Below, piece by piece: positions 22,692-34,800 of a stretch of DNA of 64,000 nt. Positions within the stretch are counted from its first letter, which is position 1. Each line of letters opens with the position of its first letter. A model generated the notes under the pieces. The model made no database searches, was not told where the DNA came from, and saw only the letters and a program-made list of their open reading frames with translations. The position numbers and the translations under genes were made by a program. Source of the stretch: Sebastes aleutianus (taxonomy: Eukaryota > Chordata > Actinopteri > Perciformes > Sebastidae); assembly GCA_916700875.1 (NCBI GenBank), contig CAKAKS010000067.1, positions 26,649,433 to 26,713,432 of the forward strand, read 5' to 3'.

Positions 22692-22959
22692 CAGTGGTTC
22701 TCAACCAGGGGTCCGGGGACCCCCGGTGGTCCCCCAAAAAAATGGGAATATAGTTTATTTTCAATATTTAATTGACTATAGAGGAAGTCATAAGAGTGAC
22801 TATTCTGATAGGTGTCATTTATCCAAAGTTATCTCCTCAACTGTAATTGACAAGTAGAATTCTTGTCTTATTCTTTCAGATGGAGGTCTCTGAAGCAAAA
22901 TCTTATCAAATGGGGGTCCATGTCCTAATGTGTATAAATTTAAGGGTTGAGAACCACGG
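22692..22959. mobile_element. 268-bp hAT-type MITE with perfect 8-bp target duplication
   Basis: Ends CAGTGGTTCTCAACC and GGTTGAGAACCACGG are inverted repeats of the hAT type. ATCTATGT flanks both sides (22684-22691 and 22960-22967). Confidence 0.9.
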
Positions 22960-22967
22960 ATCTATGT

Positions 22968-24121
22968 CACTGCACTGCACGAGACATGACGATGTTTTGG
23001 AGAAAAGCAGCAGAACTATGGCTGGTATCCGTATGAGGAAACAGTGGGGCCTGTTCTTGCTTGTTCTATGGGCACAGACATCAAGCAAAGAGACTTGATC
23101 AACAAGAGAGAAATCACTCAACATACCATCCAAGTTACGTGTGATGCATTCCACTGATAGACACAAACCTTTGCTGCAAAAGGACTTTACCTGGGTGCAA
23201 TGATTTTTACAAAAACACACAGTTTGGCCATGCAGCTGGCCAGGGCATGGCTAAAGCTTTTTTTGTTGTTGTTGTTGTTGCTTTGAGCCAATGAAGTGGC
23301 TAAATGGAAGGAACAAGAAAGTGTAAAAAAATCTGCACAGAGAGAGTAAATATGAAACTCCCTCCAGCCTCGTCAGGTACTTGAAGAAGCCTTTGAGCAA
23401 AGCACTTGAGCCCAAATGACTCATACGGAGCAGAGAAGCTCCCAGATGAAGGGTGCAAGTGAATGGAATGTGAAACCAAGATAAAATTCATGTTTTCTTG
23501 TCTCAAATATGCATCAAGGGCAATGATACAAATCTAAAGACAACGCTGCCCTCTGTTTTCCTGCGTGTTTCCCTGAACCTCGTGTTTTTTTTTTTGTGGA
23601 AGTGGTCGGCCCGTGCCCGGAAGCTCTCTCTCTCTCTCTCCCCCCCTGATGCTGCATTAAAGCTCACTCATCCTGATGCTGACAGTGCGCTGAGGGTAAG
23701 CCAGGCCTGAAAGGGAAGTGCTGATAGCCACAAGAGCCCCAACGCACCAGTGATTGCAGTGCTATTATCCTGCCAAGGCTAAAGCTGCACATGAAAAGGA
23801 AAGCAAAAAAAACTTCATCTGTCCCATTCAGTGTAACCAATATGCTCCAATGTGTGGCCGGGCAGCGGGCCAACTCTGCCATTTCAGCCTTCTTGATCAT
23901 GTTTACCTTGTGTTTAAATGAGGGACATGGGAATACAATTGCAAAAAAGCTGCTTTAGAAGAAGTCAACCTAGACATGAAGTGATATAGGAAATTTCCAC
24001 ACTGTATAAATCAGAGGTCACCAACCTTTTTGAAACTGAGAGCTACTTCAAGGGTACTGAGTACGAAGGGCTACTTGTTTGATACAAACTTCCTGAATAA
24101 CAAAGTTGCACAGATCACCTT

Positions 24122-24157
<36 letters not shown>

Positions 24158-24618
24158 GATGTGAAGAGACTGTCTGATCACATGTCAATGTTAATTATTC
24201 CTCACAATAATTACTAACAATTATTTCCACAACAATGATGGTAGGAAACACAGATATATTTAAACATGCAACATTTATTTCTGTTAATCTGTTTCAACAT
24301 TTGAAAGTCAGAGGTATCACATCTCTGATATTTTTGTAAATATAGTTCTTGACAGTTTTGTATGAATAAGCACATTTGTAGCATTTTGTTCAAAATCACA
24401 CTTGTTATATTTTTGTACAAATTATCACTTATAACATTTTTTAGTACTTTTTTACAAGTACATTTATACTATAAATGTACTTATAAACCTGATCACAGAA
24501 GCTTTGTGTGCTTCTCAGGTTACCATCCCCTCCCTGTTTGCTCACATCTAGAGTTTCCTTTATAGGTGAGGAATTGGCCCTGCAAGTGTTTTAGAGAGCA
24601 GGATTATAAAGAAGCATG
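22968..24618. other. Spacer, mostly unique DNA, no gene
   Basis: Includes a low-repeat block at about 23300-23930 that could be ancestral noncoding sequence, a (CT)n tract near 23624-23640, a possible hAT-like remnant at 24010-24110 (GAGGTCACCAACC) and an (AAT)n array at 24124-24158. Reading frames here are short and lack recognisable domains. Confidence 0.5.
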
Positions 24619-25372
24619 CACTGTAAACAATTGCTGTTAATTTACAGCAGGATTTCAACAGTATTAACCTGTTATTGCTAAAAACAGTGCTTTACTGTTA
24701 ATACAAAAGAAAACCTGTTAAATGACGCTCATAGGCCGTTTTTTAACTGAACTATAATGCATTCTTAAAAAAACAGCACTTTACTGCTGATCAACTGTCT
24801 AAAGTATCATCAGTAACAGTTTCATGCAGTATTTTTTTAATTCTGGGACCTGATCTGCTCATGTGAGGCTTGTACATTGTACATGATTGTAAAATCAGTG
24901 AATTAGTTTTATTCCTCTTCACTCACATGTTGTTATGGTTTGCATTCTGTGCTTGTAGCCAGCTATAGACAGACATTTTGGGAAAAGTGTCAACAAGTCT
25001 ATTATAGCCTTTTTCCTAACAAGTGCCTTTAATTGTATTTAGTGTGATTATTCCTATGTCTGTAACCTGCTCAGTCTATTCATCTAGGCAAAAAATAATG
25101 TTGTATGTAAAAAATAAAACCTAAATAGTGCATTAAAACAAATCATTAAGATAATGTAAAAGAAAGGTGAAAAACAGCTATATAATGTATCTTTAAACAG
25201 TAAATTAACTAAAATACTGTGAAATTATTAAAGTTCAAACTGTATTTTTCATTAACAGTACAAAGTTGTAAATTTCAGCGACAGTATAATAATGTTAATT
25301 TTACAGTAACATAAAGGCAACCCTGCTGCCAGTTCTTTACTGTTATTTTACTGGGAAATTCGTAATAGTGTG
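24619..25372. mobile_element. CACTG-ended nonautonomous element flanked by a 34-40-bp direct duplication
   Basis: Starts CACTGTAAACAATTGCTG and ends TTCGTAATAGTGTG, with the inner ends TTTACAGCAGG and CCTGCTGCCAG also inverted. The host sequence AGTGTTTTAGAGAGCAGGAT to GCATG lies at 24585-24618 and again at 25375-25414 with an expanded A run. The CACTA-like ends are suggestive only. Confidence 0.6.
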
Positions 25373-25473
25373 CTAGTGTTTAAGAGAGCAGGATTATAAA
25401 AAAAAAAAAGCATGGATTCAAGTTTTCATTTTTGTCTGCATGATGTGGCATGCTTTAAATGCCTTCTGTTCAG

Positions 25474-25770
25474 TCAGTATGTTGTGTTAACCAGGCCCAT
25501 GCCTAATGGCAACAAGGTGTAACCTACCCTTGTTGTGACATCAGCAGTGCAGCTTCCATGCAGGCTTGTCAAACCGGTGTGTGAGCCTACAGGAGTGCTG
25601 ACACCATTCAGATCGCCAGGAGAGAGATCCACCTGTGACGCCGCCTCTGGTGTTGTCCTCGGTTCAACAATCCCAACTCCAACTCCAACCCTTTTCTTAC
25701 CTTCATTGCGCACATGGAAAGAAGGAGCAACTTTGGATGAAAGGAGGAATAAACAAGTAAAATAGAGAGA
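25474..25770. other. Unexplained GC-richer segment with overlapping open frames
   Basis: Both strands are open (plus 25535-25765, minus 25474-25713). The minus strand shows a GTAAGA donor-like site after an ATGAAG near 25700. No domain or family recognised, no poly(A) or transposon ends seen. It could be a repeat-derived or noncoding exon, or chance. Confidence 0.25.
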
Positions 25771-26548
25771 GACTACAATTCATAAAAGGATGGAAACGAA
25801 TGGGATCGAAAAGAAAAACAACGGTAGGAGACATTTTTGTTTAACAAATAAATTTTGCATTTGTTGGAAGTTAACTTTTGTTCCAGGCTTTTCCTACAAT
25901 GAATAGGCCTGAATGACATGTGAGTAAAATCACTTTTCATACATTTTAATCGATGCAATCAAACGTTTTTTTTACCTCATTAACTGTTTTATACTGAACA
26001 AAATGTGTTCTAATAAGATCACCCGTATAATTGTTAGTTCATACTGAGCTAAAAGGTGTGGCTCCTGTAATGTACCTTAGTTTCACCTTGGTGCAAACAG
26101 TGTTGCCAAACCAAAACAGGGCACACGGTTTTTAGTTAACCAGAGTAGAAAAGCAAACCCACTACTGCAAACACTGTTATCGAGGGGTGATAAATAGGGA
26201 TCATATTTCTGTCCTCTTAGCATTCACTGGATTGTTGAGCTGTTTTACAGCACATAACACGCCTTGTTAAAGTGAGTAAACCTGACCTGGGTTGAGGTAA
26301 ATCCAAATCACAGCTCCCTGCAGAACTGCAATGTCGCCACTAGATGGAGCCCAAGAGTCAACATTACAAGGCTGTAACTTTATATTTTACATTTTAAATG
26401 TGTTGTCAAAATAGACACATATTTTTTTTTTCAGCCGTTATAAACAATTCAATAAATTAACATAGCCACATTGTAAACATTTGTTGTATTTCTTTCTAAC
26501 TACCCGCTAACTTTAGTCTCACATAAACTTATTCTGTAGTGACCTTAA

Positions 26549-27065
26549 AGGTCCCATATTATAAAAAAAAGTGAGATTTTCATGTTTTTTTTTTATTATA
26601 AAGCAGGCTTTAGTACTATGTAAATACTGTGAAAGTATCGAAACACTCAATCAACAGGGAAATACACACAGCTCGTATTCAGAAACTCTGCATTTGAAAC
26701 AAGCTGTCAGGATTTCTGTCTATTTGTGATGTCACAAATATACAATATTTAGACCCTTGACACAATTTTAAACATAAACATTCTAAATGTGTCCCAGTTT
26801 ATTCCTGGTTGCAGTGTTTGTGAATGTCATCAGCTGACAGGAAGTACACATGGACCCAAGCTGTTGCCTAGCAACACAATTCTGTTGCAATTTCGTCTAA
26901 ATGCGCAAAAAACTGAGCGTTTCAGACAGAGGTTGAATACAGGCATATTCAGGCAGACAGTATGAGGAAAATAAAGTGTTTTTTGAACATTACAGTATGT
27001 AAACATGTTCTAGTAGAAACACAAAATACAAGTATGAACCTGAAAATGAGCACGATATGGGACCT
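26549..27065. mobile_element. TTAA-flanked MITE, AGGTCCCATAT family
   Basis: 517 bp between TTAA at 26545-26548 and 27066-27069. Terminal repeat AGGTCCCATAT / ATATGGGACCT. Other copies: 46032-46553, 59625-60138, 60410-60911, a 3' end at 61148-61241 and a broken one at 63481-63552. Confidence 0.85.
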
Positions 27066-27069
27066 TTAA

Positions 27070-28236
27070 CGTATAGCTAACTGCTTTATTCAATGCATTG
27101 CGACATTTGAGATTATTAGCTAGCAGCTAAAATAAGCTAACGTTAACTATCATGGAATATCTGATTATTATTAGCTTCACTGTCTGGATATTATTTAACG
27201 ACAGGGTCTTTGGTTGTCTTCAAAAATAGTCTAACTTTCTTCAGAATTGGTCAACTCGTTGGTCAGATGGCATACTATATACTTCATACCCAATATGTGT
27301 ACTATCGTTCAACATACTTTTTTATTTTTTATTTTTTTATTTTTAATATTTTATTTCAAAAGTTCAATACAATATATTCGCATGTTCAGATGCTTCATTA
27401 CAGTTCTGCAAAAATACCTTACAGTTAAAAAATATATAAAAATAAATTATAAAATATTCGTTCAACATACTTTAGTGTGAATAAACAGTAGTCAGTTAGT
27501 ATGTATTTTTTTTAGGACGCACTGAACTGTAATTTATGTCGTCATTTCCGGAGAGCCTCCTTGCCGGTTGGAGACGTGTAACCATGGTGACCAGTGCCAA
27601 CCTAATGTGACCACAATGACGGTTTGTGAGAATCAAAATTAATTAAAAATATATATTACAACTAGCAAAGTGAAATCTTATACTTACAGTTAAATTGAAG
27701 CGTTATTCATGTTACAGAGATGTCCGATAACGTCCATTATGAACGTTGTTGTTATTACCGCATTGCATTGTGGGATATGTATGCCGCCGTAGTGTCCAGC
27801 GTTGCATACTGTAATATTTCACCGGAAATAGTATGCAATTCGCGTACTATTGGTTTCACACTAAAAGTTTCGGACATACTAAAATATCTCACATACTTAC
27901 TTACTCACAACTTATTTGTTTATTTAATTTATTATTACTCTCTTATTTTCGTATTGTTTTTTTGTTTTTGTTTTGTGTGTTTTTTTGTTTTTTGTTTTAA
28001 CTCTATTCTTTCTTTTTATCATTATTATTATTATTATTATTATTTATTTTCTTAATTTTATTTCAATTTTGGATGTTGAAGTTGTTTTCTCTAGTGTACT
28101 TAATGAGTCTGTCTATAAGATAAGATAAGATGAACCTTTATTAATCCCCGGAGGGAAATTCAGGTGTCAAAGCAGCAACATCAGCAAACAGAGTGAAACA
28201 CAGGAGAGGTAAAGGTATACAAAAATTATATATATA

Positions 28237-28286
<50 letters not shown>

Positions 28287-28680
28287 CAAAATTATAATAA
28301 TAATAATAAATAATAAATAATAATAATAATAATATATATATATATATATATAAGCTCAACTACTTAAAAGTTGGTTTATAAACGTACATTTTTTTTACAG
28401 TTCGTAATTACGAGCTGTAAATTGCATATATGAAATCAACCTCGAAAAAAGGGAAAAAATAAAGTATAAAATATAAAATTTAAAAAATTTAAAAATATCT
28501 CACATACTGTTTTAGCATACTAAATATCATGTTAGTATGGAATTTCGGACGCAACCCCAATAAAACATACTTGAACCATTACCAACATTTAGCAAAAACC
28601 GGACAAAAGTTTTGCACCACTTCCTCTTGTATGTTAGTGAAGTACGTGCCTTGCTGGCTGTCAGAGTCCTTGTTAGAGAT
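27070..28680. other. AT-rich spacer upstream of PLCD1
   Basis: Simple sequence and transposon debris: (ATT)n at 28021-28044, a LINE 3' end in minus orientation at about 28118-28165 (GATAAGATAAGATGAACC then TTTATTAATCCCC), a long (AAT)n array at 28236-28343 and (TA)n to 28352. Reading frames here are low-complexity. Confidence 0.65.
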
Positions 28681-28813
28681 GATTAGTTGAACTTTGAGTG
28701 GAGCTGCTGCTGCTGAGTACACGCCCTTCAACACACTGGCCGCTGGGACTCATCGCCTAGTGAACACAGTCCGGTAGAGTCCCAGCAGCAGCAGCTCAGC
28801 AGCTCAGAGCACC

Positions 28814-31800
28814 ATGAGCTGCCTGCAGAGTGAACCGAAGTTCAGCAGATCTGAGGAATTACACCGCTATGCCTCAAGACAGAAGGAGATACTAATGAAC
28901 GTAGAGCTCATCGGTAGGAAATATATGAAATATCTTCTTGTAGCAGATGTGACCAAAGTGTGTTATCCAGTGGTCAGACTCTGCATGCTTTGTTGTCACA
29001 GCAGGTCTCAACTTGTTTTGAAAGCTATAAAACTTTGCATGTTAAAGGGCTTTTTAATCAGCTTGTGGGTTTGTGGACATCCACTACTTTCATGCAGTTT
29101 TCTGATGAGATGAATGTAAAGGAGGAGGCAAGAGAGCAGGGTTTTAAGGTGTGAGTCAGCTGACATGGATTGTGTAAAAATGGGCTTTGCAGATGTTATT
29201 AATCTGTTGAATTGTCTCAAAGGAGGACGGTCTGCAGGACAGATAATAATGCAAACAGTGAACTTTCATAGACTAAACTACTGGAGTTACCCTACACTGT
29301 ATTCATTTTTAACAGTCTCTTCTGCACTATATTCACTTTTTTAATAGTCCTGTATCACAGCTGTTACCATGCACTATATTCAATTTTAACAGTTTTCTTA
29401 ATTTCCTTGTATTTTTATATCTGGTATATTTGTTTGTACTTTGTATTTTGCACTACTAACTATGGAACTGTGATCCTGGAAACTTGAATTTCCCTCGGGA
29501 TCAATAAACTATCAATCTATCTCTCTATCTCTGTCTGACAGGTATGGAGGGAGATCCGCACCTCCAGTTCCTCCTGCAGGGTGGAGACCTCCTCAAGGTC
29601 CGCTCCCCGTCCTGGAAGAAGACCCGCTACTTCAGACTCATGGAGGACTGCAAGACCATGTGGCGCGAGTCCAAGAAAACCTTCAAGTCCAACCAGACCT
29701 GTGAGTGCTGCGGCCGTCCCAGCTTCCCACCTGCATGTGTGTGAGACACGCCAGGAAAAAAAAAAGACTCTTGCACACATCTGTGTTTTGCTGTGGTGGA
29801 CACACCTCTTCCTCACTTATGACATATATAGTTATTACCTAACAACATCCAACACATTTTGCAGGGGTGACACAAGTAAAACCGTCTTTTCTCAGATCAG
29901 ATGGATTATTCCGACTGATCGTAGGGCTATAAAAGATTTATTTCTGTCTGTATTATCATGCGCAACTGGGTTACTCACAATAGCAGTGATATGTTTTTTA
30001 TGGGTGTGTTTATCAAGATAGTGTTTTTCTTTTATAGTGTGTGGAGGAGTGGTTGCAATACCTCCGGTTATGTATCTTGGATTACACCCATAAACTCTTC
30101 TCATGTAGTCTCAGGTTGATAACTGCAGTATGTCATAATTTCTATCACCACGTGTGATGACATGCATCCCTTGAAATTGCATCCAACAACTTTGTACATT
30201 AGCGAGTCAGTAAGGAAGCTGTTAAAATTCAGTTTCCACAAACTTGTAATGTGACGTCAGTAAACTGCAAACAGCAGGTTTCTGTTTACCAAGCAGGCTG
30301 GTCTGTGATGCCTGAAGATACCAAAAAGAACTGCCTTTTTTTGTTTTTAAGCACAACTAGACATATTGGAAGTTCCTTTACTAAATGATATACTGAAAGT
30401 TTGGCTGTGTATTGGCAAAAATCTAGGCAGTACAATACGTATCATGATACTGGGGGTAACGATTCAATATATTGTGATATATTGCGATACTGTAAGCAAG
30501 ATGATATATTGTGATTTTTTTCAAATCCTGGCTACTATGGGGACTAACAGGATTACACATGAATACATTTGGGCTCATTGGCTTCACCAGAGTCTCAGCT
30601 TTACAGTTATACCCAATTTATGTATTTCAAGACAGTTTAGGGACCCCTGTATGCAGAAATATTCAAACGCATAATTTTAGAATAGGTGGAAATAACACAT
30701 TTGTACTGCATGTTTTTTGCCACAAACTGCATATGATTATCATAAAGTGGGCACGTCTGTAAAAGGGGGACTCGTGGGTACCCATAGAACCCATTTCCCT
30801 TCACATATCTGGAGGTCAGAGGTCAAAGGACCCCTTTTAAAATGGCCATGACAGTTTTTCCTCTACAAAATTTAGCCTAATTTTGGATCGGTATTTAGCG
30901 TTCTTTACGACATGCAAGTATGACATGGTACTAATGGATTCCTTAGATTTTCTAGTTTCATATGATGCCAGTATCTTCACTCCGCTAAAACCTCCGAAAG
31001 TCAGAATAGCGGCCGGGTCTGCCGGCGGGACGAAGAGGTTAATTAAAAATCGATACAGCGTTTTGGAGAATCGATACAGTATCACAAAACATAATATTGC
31101 GATACTCATGTGTATCGATATTTTCTTACACCCCTAACTGGAAGTGTAAAATAACATTTGCAACTTGTTTCCTGTCTTCAGTTTCACTCGATGACATCTC
31201 AGCGGTGCGGATGGGCCGTCAGTCAGAGGGCCTGAGGAAGTACACGGAGGAGCAGGTGGAGGGTCGCTGCTTCTCCATCATGTTCAAGGGCCGCCGCAAG
31301 AACCTGGACCTCATCGCCAGCTCGGAGGAGGAGGCCAAGCAGTGGGTCAACAGCCTGGAGAAAATGGTCTCCAACATGAACAACCTCAGCACCCAGCAGA
31401 AGACAGAGCAGTATCCTTTATCGTGGTAGCGGTTAGAGGTTAGACTGTGAGCATGACTAGGAACTCTCCCGCTGCACGGCGCCGGGCACTAGTAGTCACA
31501 GCCGAGACAGAAAGATGTGTTTATATATATATGCTCCTTAACATTACGAACTTTTCAGTTGGATCTTCAGCTGCCTGAGGAAAGCAGACAAGAACAAAGA
31601 TGACAAGCTGAGTCAGTCGGAGCTCAAGGACTTCCTGCGTCTGGTCAACATCGAGGTGGATGACGACTACGCAGAGATGCTCTTCCAGGTGATGCCCCTC
31701 AGAGAGTTTTAATGATTCCTAAATGTCCAAATCAACAGTAGATCTGCTCAGGAGCTATTAAAAGTTAACCTTAACCCCTATCGTCTTAATACTAATAATA

Positions 31801-34800
31801 AGATCACTTTTTAATATAACGTTCAGGTAAAATATAAAGCGTTTGGACCAACTTTCATTTCCATCACACAGAAATGTGACAAATCCAAGTCTGGATACCT
31901 GGCTGGAGAGGAGATTGAACATTTCTATGACCTGTTGACCCATCGGGAGGAAATGGACGTGATCTACGGAGAGTACGCTAAAACAGCGGGCCTCATGAGT
32001 CCTCAAAACCTGGTGGACTTCCTGAAGAAAGAGCAGAGAGAGAAAGCCACACTGGATGATGCGCACAACATCATCCAGAAGCATGAGCCAGATGAAAACG
32101 GTCAGTTCCTGTTCTGAGATAACAGGGCTTTTGTTTCAGGTTGTGACTCTGTAGTGTGGATGAGCGGTGTTCCTCAATCCTGGTCCGTAATATGATTTAA
32201 CACGTGAGCTGCGAGGCCTCACTCTCGTGTCCGAAAAACTAAAAAATGAGCAGGAATCCTATGCTGAGTAAAAGGGAATTATTTGGCCAATGAGAGCTTG
32301 TGTTTCACAGATGAACAAATTTGTCTAACTCTGGTGCATTTACAGCAATGTTTATTAATGTACTCTGTCTCTGTTAATTAATTATCATATATTATGAAAT
32401 ACTGCTCTGACAGTTAGACCTGGATTAAAGGAATAGCAGTTACTTTAGCATAGCTTAGCATAAAGACTGGAAGCAGGTGGAAACAGCTAGCCTAACTCTG
32501 TCCAAAGTTAATATAGTACACCTAAACAATATCTCTAAAGCCCAAAGTCTTGTTTAATGTCCAGTTTTATGCTCTGGTGAATAGTTTTAGATGAAACAAA
32601 GAAGTTTGGAACAAAAACGGATAACATGTGAGTTTCACTGACTGGTAATATTATGCTAATCCAAAACAGAAAGTGACAGACTACGTCCTGATGACAGATT
32701 TACAACTTTAGCAGTTTTCCAAGTCAAATATCATGCTTGGAAGCTTGCTAACCTTAGACAGGCCTTTTGATGGCAACTACAATATGTAAGGGATAATGTA
32801 CAGCGAGCCAGCCATTGTTGTGAAATAAACCCAGACAGGGAGATGCGGACCACGACGCAAAGCTCCAGAAGGGTTTATTTCACAATAATGACCGGCTCGC
32901 TGTACATTATCCCGCTTATTACACGGCTACTTACTTAAAGGGACTGTTTGTAACTTTTTAAGCGTTTAAATGTACCGGGTCGGGACACAAGCGCGCTCGC
33001 ATATGCGCGTTCGCGTGTGGTCGCTGCCTCTCTTCCTCTGCCTGCTTGTCTTCACTCAGACAGAGCGCGCGTTCTCGCTCAGCTCGCGCCACCTCTAGAC
33101 GTGAACGCGCGCTAACTCCACACTGCAGAAGAGTTAGTGTAGCTCTGAGAATATCTAGTGAATGAACAGTGGACATGGGTGCAGAAATAAATGCTGCAGC
33201 TCCTCCAGACCAACAGAGCTTTTCCGTGTCTTGTGAAGTGACGGAGCTCTGCAGAGAGACACGTTATCGTCTCGTTACCGACCGGGTGCCGGTGTCTCCC
33301 TGCTCTCTCCGGCTGCAGGCGGAGAGAGCAGGGAGACATGCTGCAGAGCCCCGCTGCATCAGCCTGCGCTGAGGCAGGAAAAGCCAACACTAGGATCAGA
33401 TCTAAATCATGTTCATGGAGTGACCTTGGTCTGGTCAGCTAACATTACTGCCAAGCAGCTGAAATATAGAGTGATATTGTGCTTTTGGCTGACGTGTGTC
33501 GCCTCACTGTTTTGAGCGATGCTCGTTCAGGTATATTTAGAGCGAGCAAGCGCGAGCCCGACGCTGACTTTCGTTGATTTCACGGCCACAGGTGTCGCTG
33601 TTAACAAGCATTTCTGAAAGTTACAAATAGTCCCTTTAAGAAATCAATAATCTGACGCAAAAACGGTCTGCCAGAGTCCGACATCAGTACTGCGTCCATA
33701 GCAACGGTCTGCTATAATGAAATAAAAGACCGTAGAACTGCGTGATTGACCAATCAGAATCCAGTATTCAACAAAGCCGTGTAATATTCAGTGATAACAG
33801 TCTATTCAGTGTTGTTAAATATAAGTAATGTAATACATGAATGTTTCACATACATGCACCTCAGCTGAGGACATTTTGTGTCACGTTAGGAAACCTATTT
33901 AATGCCAAGAGGTGCAGAACATAACTCAGCTGATTCACACATAGTCTTTTCAGCAGGGAGACATGTATTACACTGACACACTGGATAAACGTCTGGCTCC
34001 CTGGTTACTATTGTTCTGAATCCATGTCCTCATGTTCTTTCAGCCAAGGAGAAGAAGCTGCTGTCCAAAGATGGCTTCCTCATGTACATGCACCATCCAG
34101 ATGCCCTGGTCCTCAACCCAGATCACAGAGAGGTGTACCAGGACATGAGCCAGCCCCTCAACAACTACTTCATCTCCTCCTCGCACAACACCTACCTCAG
34201 GGAGGACCAGCTCAAAGGGCCCAGCAGCACGGAGGCTTACGTCAGGTCGGTAACGGCTTTCATCCAGCCTGTAAGAGTCTGTCCTTCAGGTTTTGGTTTC
34301 AGCTGCTGTAGCTGCAGTGGACTGATAAAATCAGTCTGCAGATATTAATTTAACTGTTGGTCTCTGGTTATCTCTCTATCCCCAATGTGAGGAAGCTGAG
34401 GACAGGAAATAATGTTTCATGTGTGCTCTCGCTGAGTGAACTAAGACAGTTGTACAGCCAGAGTCAGTAGAAAATGCTTGTCAAAAACCACTGCATCCCA
34501 AAAAAAACATTACCTGATAGATATCTGTTTGACGGAGGCATAGAAGGTGGACATGAAAGACTGTTTTTTGCCCAAAACTGCATGTGATTATCATAAAGTA
34601 GGCATGTCTGTAAAGGGGAGACTCGTGGGTACCCATAGAACCCATTGCAATTATTGGTTGGCAACCAGTGGGTCTGACTAAACAAGACATTTGGGCTCTA
34701 GGAAGCTATAGTGCATTTTTCATAGGTGTTGATGTCTTATACATTTTAACCATCTGTCGCCTTAATACTTAGGGGTTTATCAGCGACAACCCTCGGGCGG

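Larger units (their letters stand above)
32101..34043 (+). other. PLCD1 intron 5, transposon-rich
   Basis: Contains a common teleost repeat at about 32445-32560 (TTAGCATAAAGACTGGAAGC, AACAGCTAGCC), a foldback element at 32787-33790 and a TTAA MITE nested in it. No coding exon beyond PLCD1. Confidence 0.7.

Noticed and set aside
27720..28359. Aromatic or poly-Leu/Tyr frames (possible membrane proteins)
   Set aside because: Translations of (ATT)n/(AAT)n and T-rich simple sequence.
17507..28813. Remnants of MYD88, ACAA1 or DLEC1 between OXSR1 and PLCD1
   Set aside because: Open frames in this spacer show no TIR/death-domain, thiolase or DLEC1-like segments; the identifiable coding pieces are LINE reverse transcriptase.
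29581..30021. 146-codon plus frame overlapping PLCD1 exon 2
   Set aside because: It is a shifted-frame shadow of exon 2; the exon 2 PH-domain frame is the one that joins exons 1 and 3 in phase.
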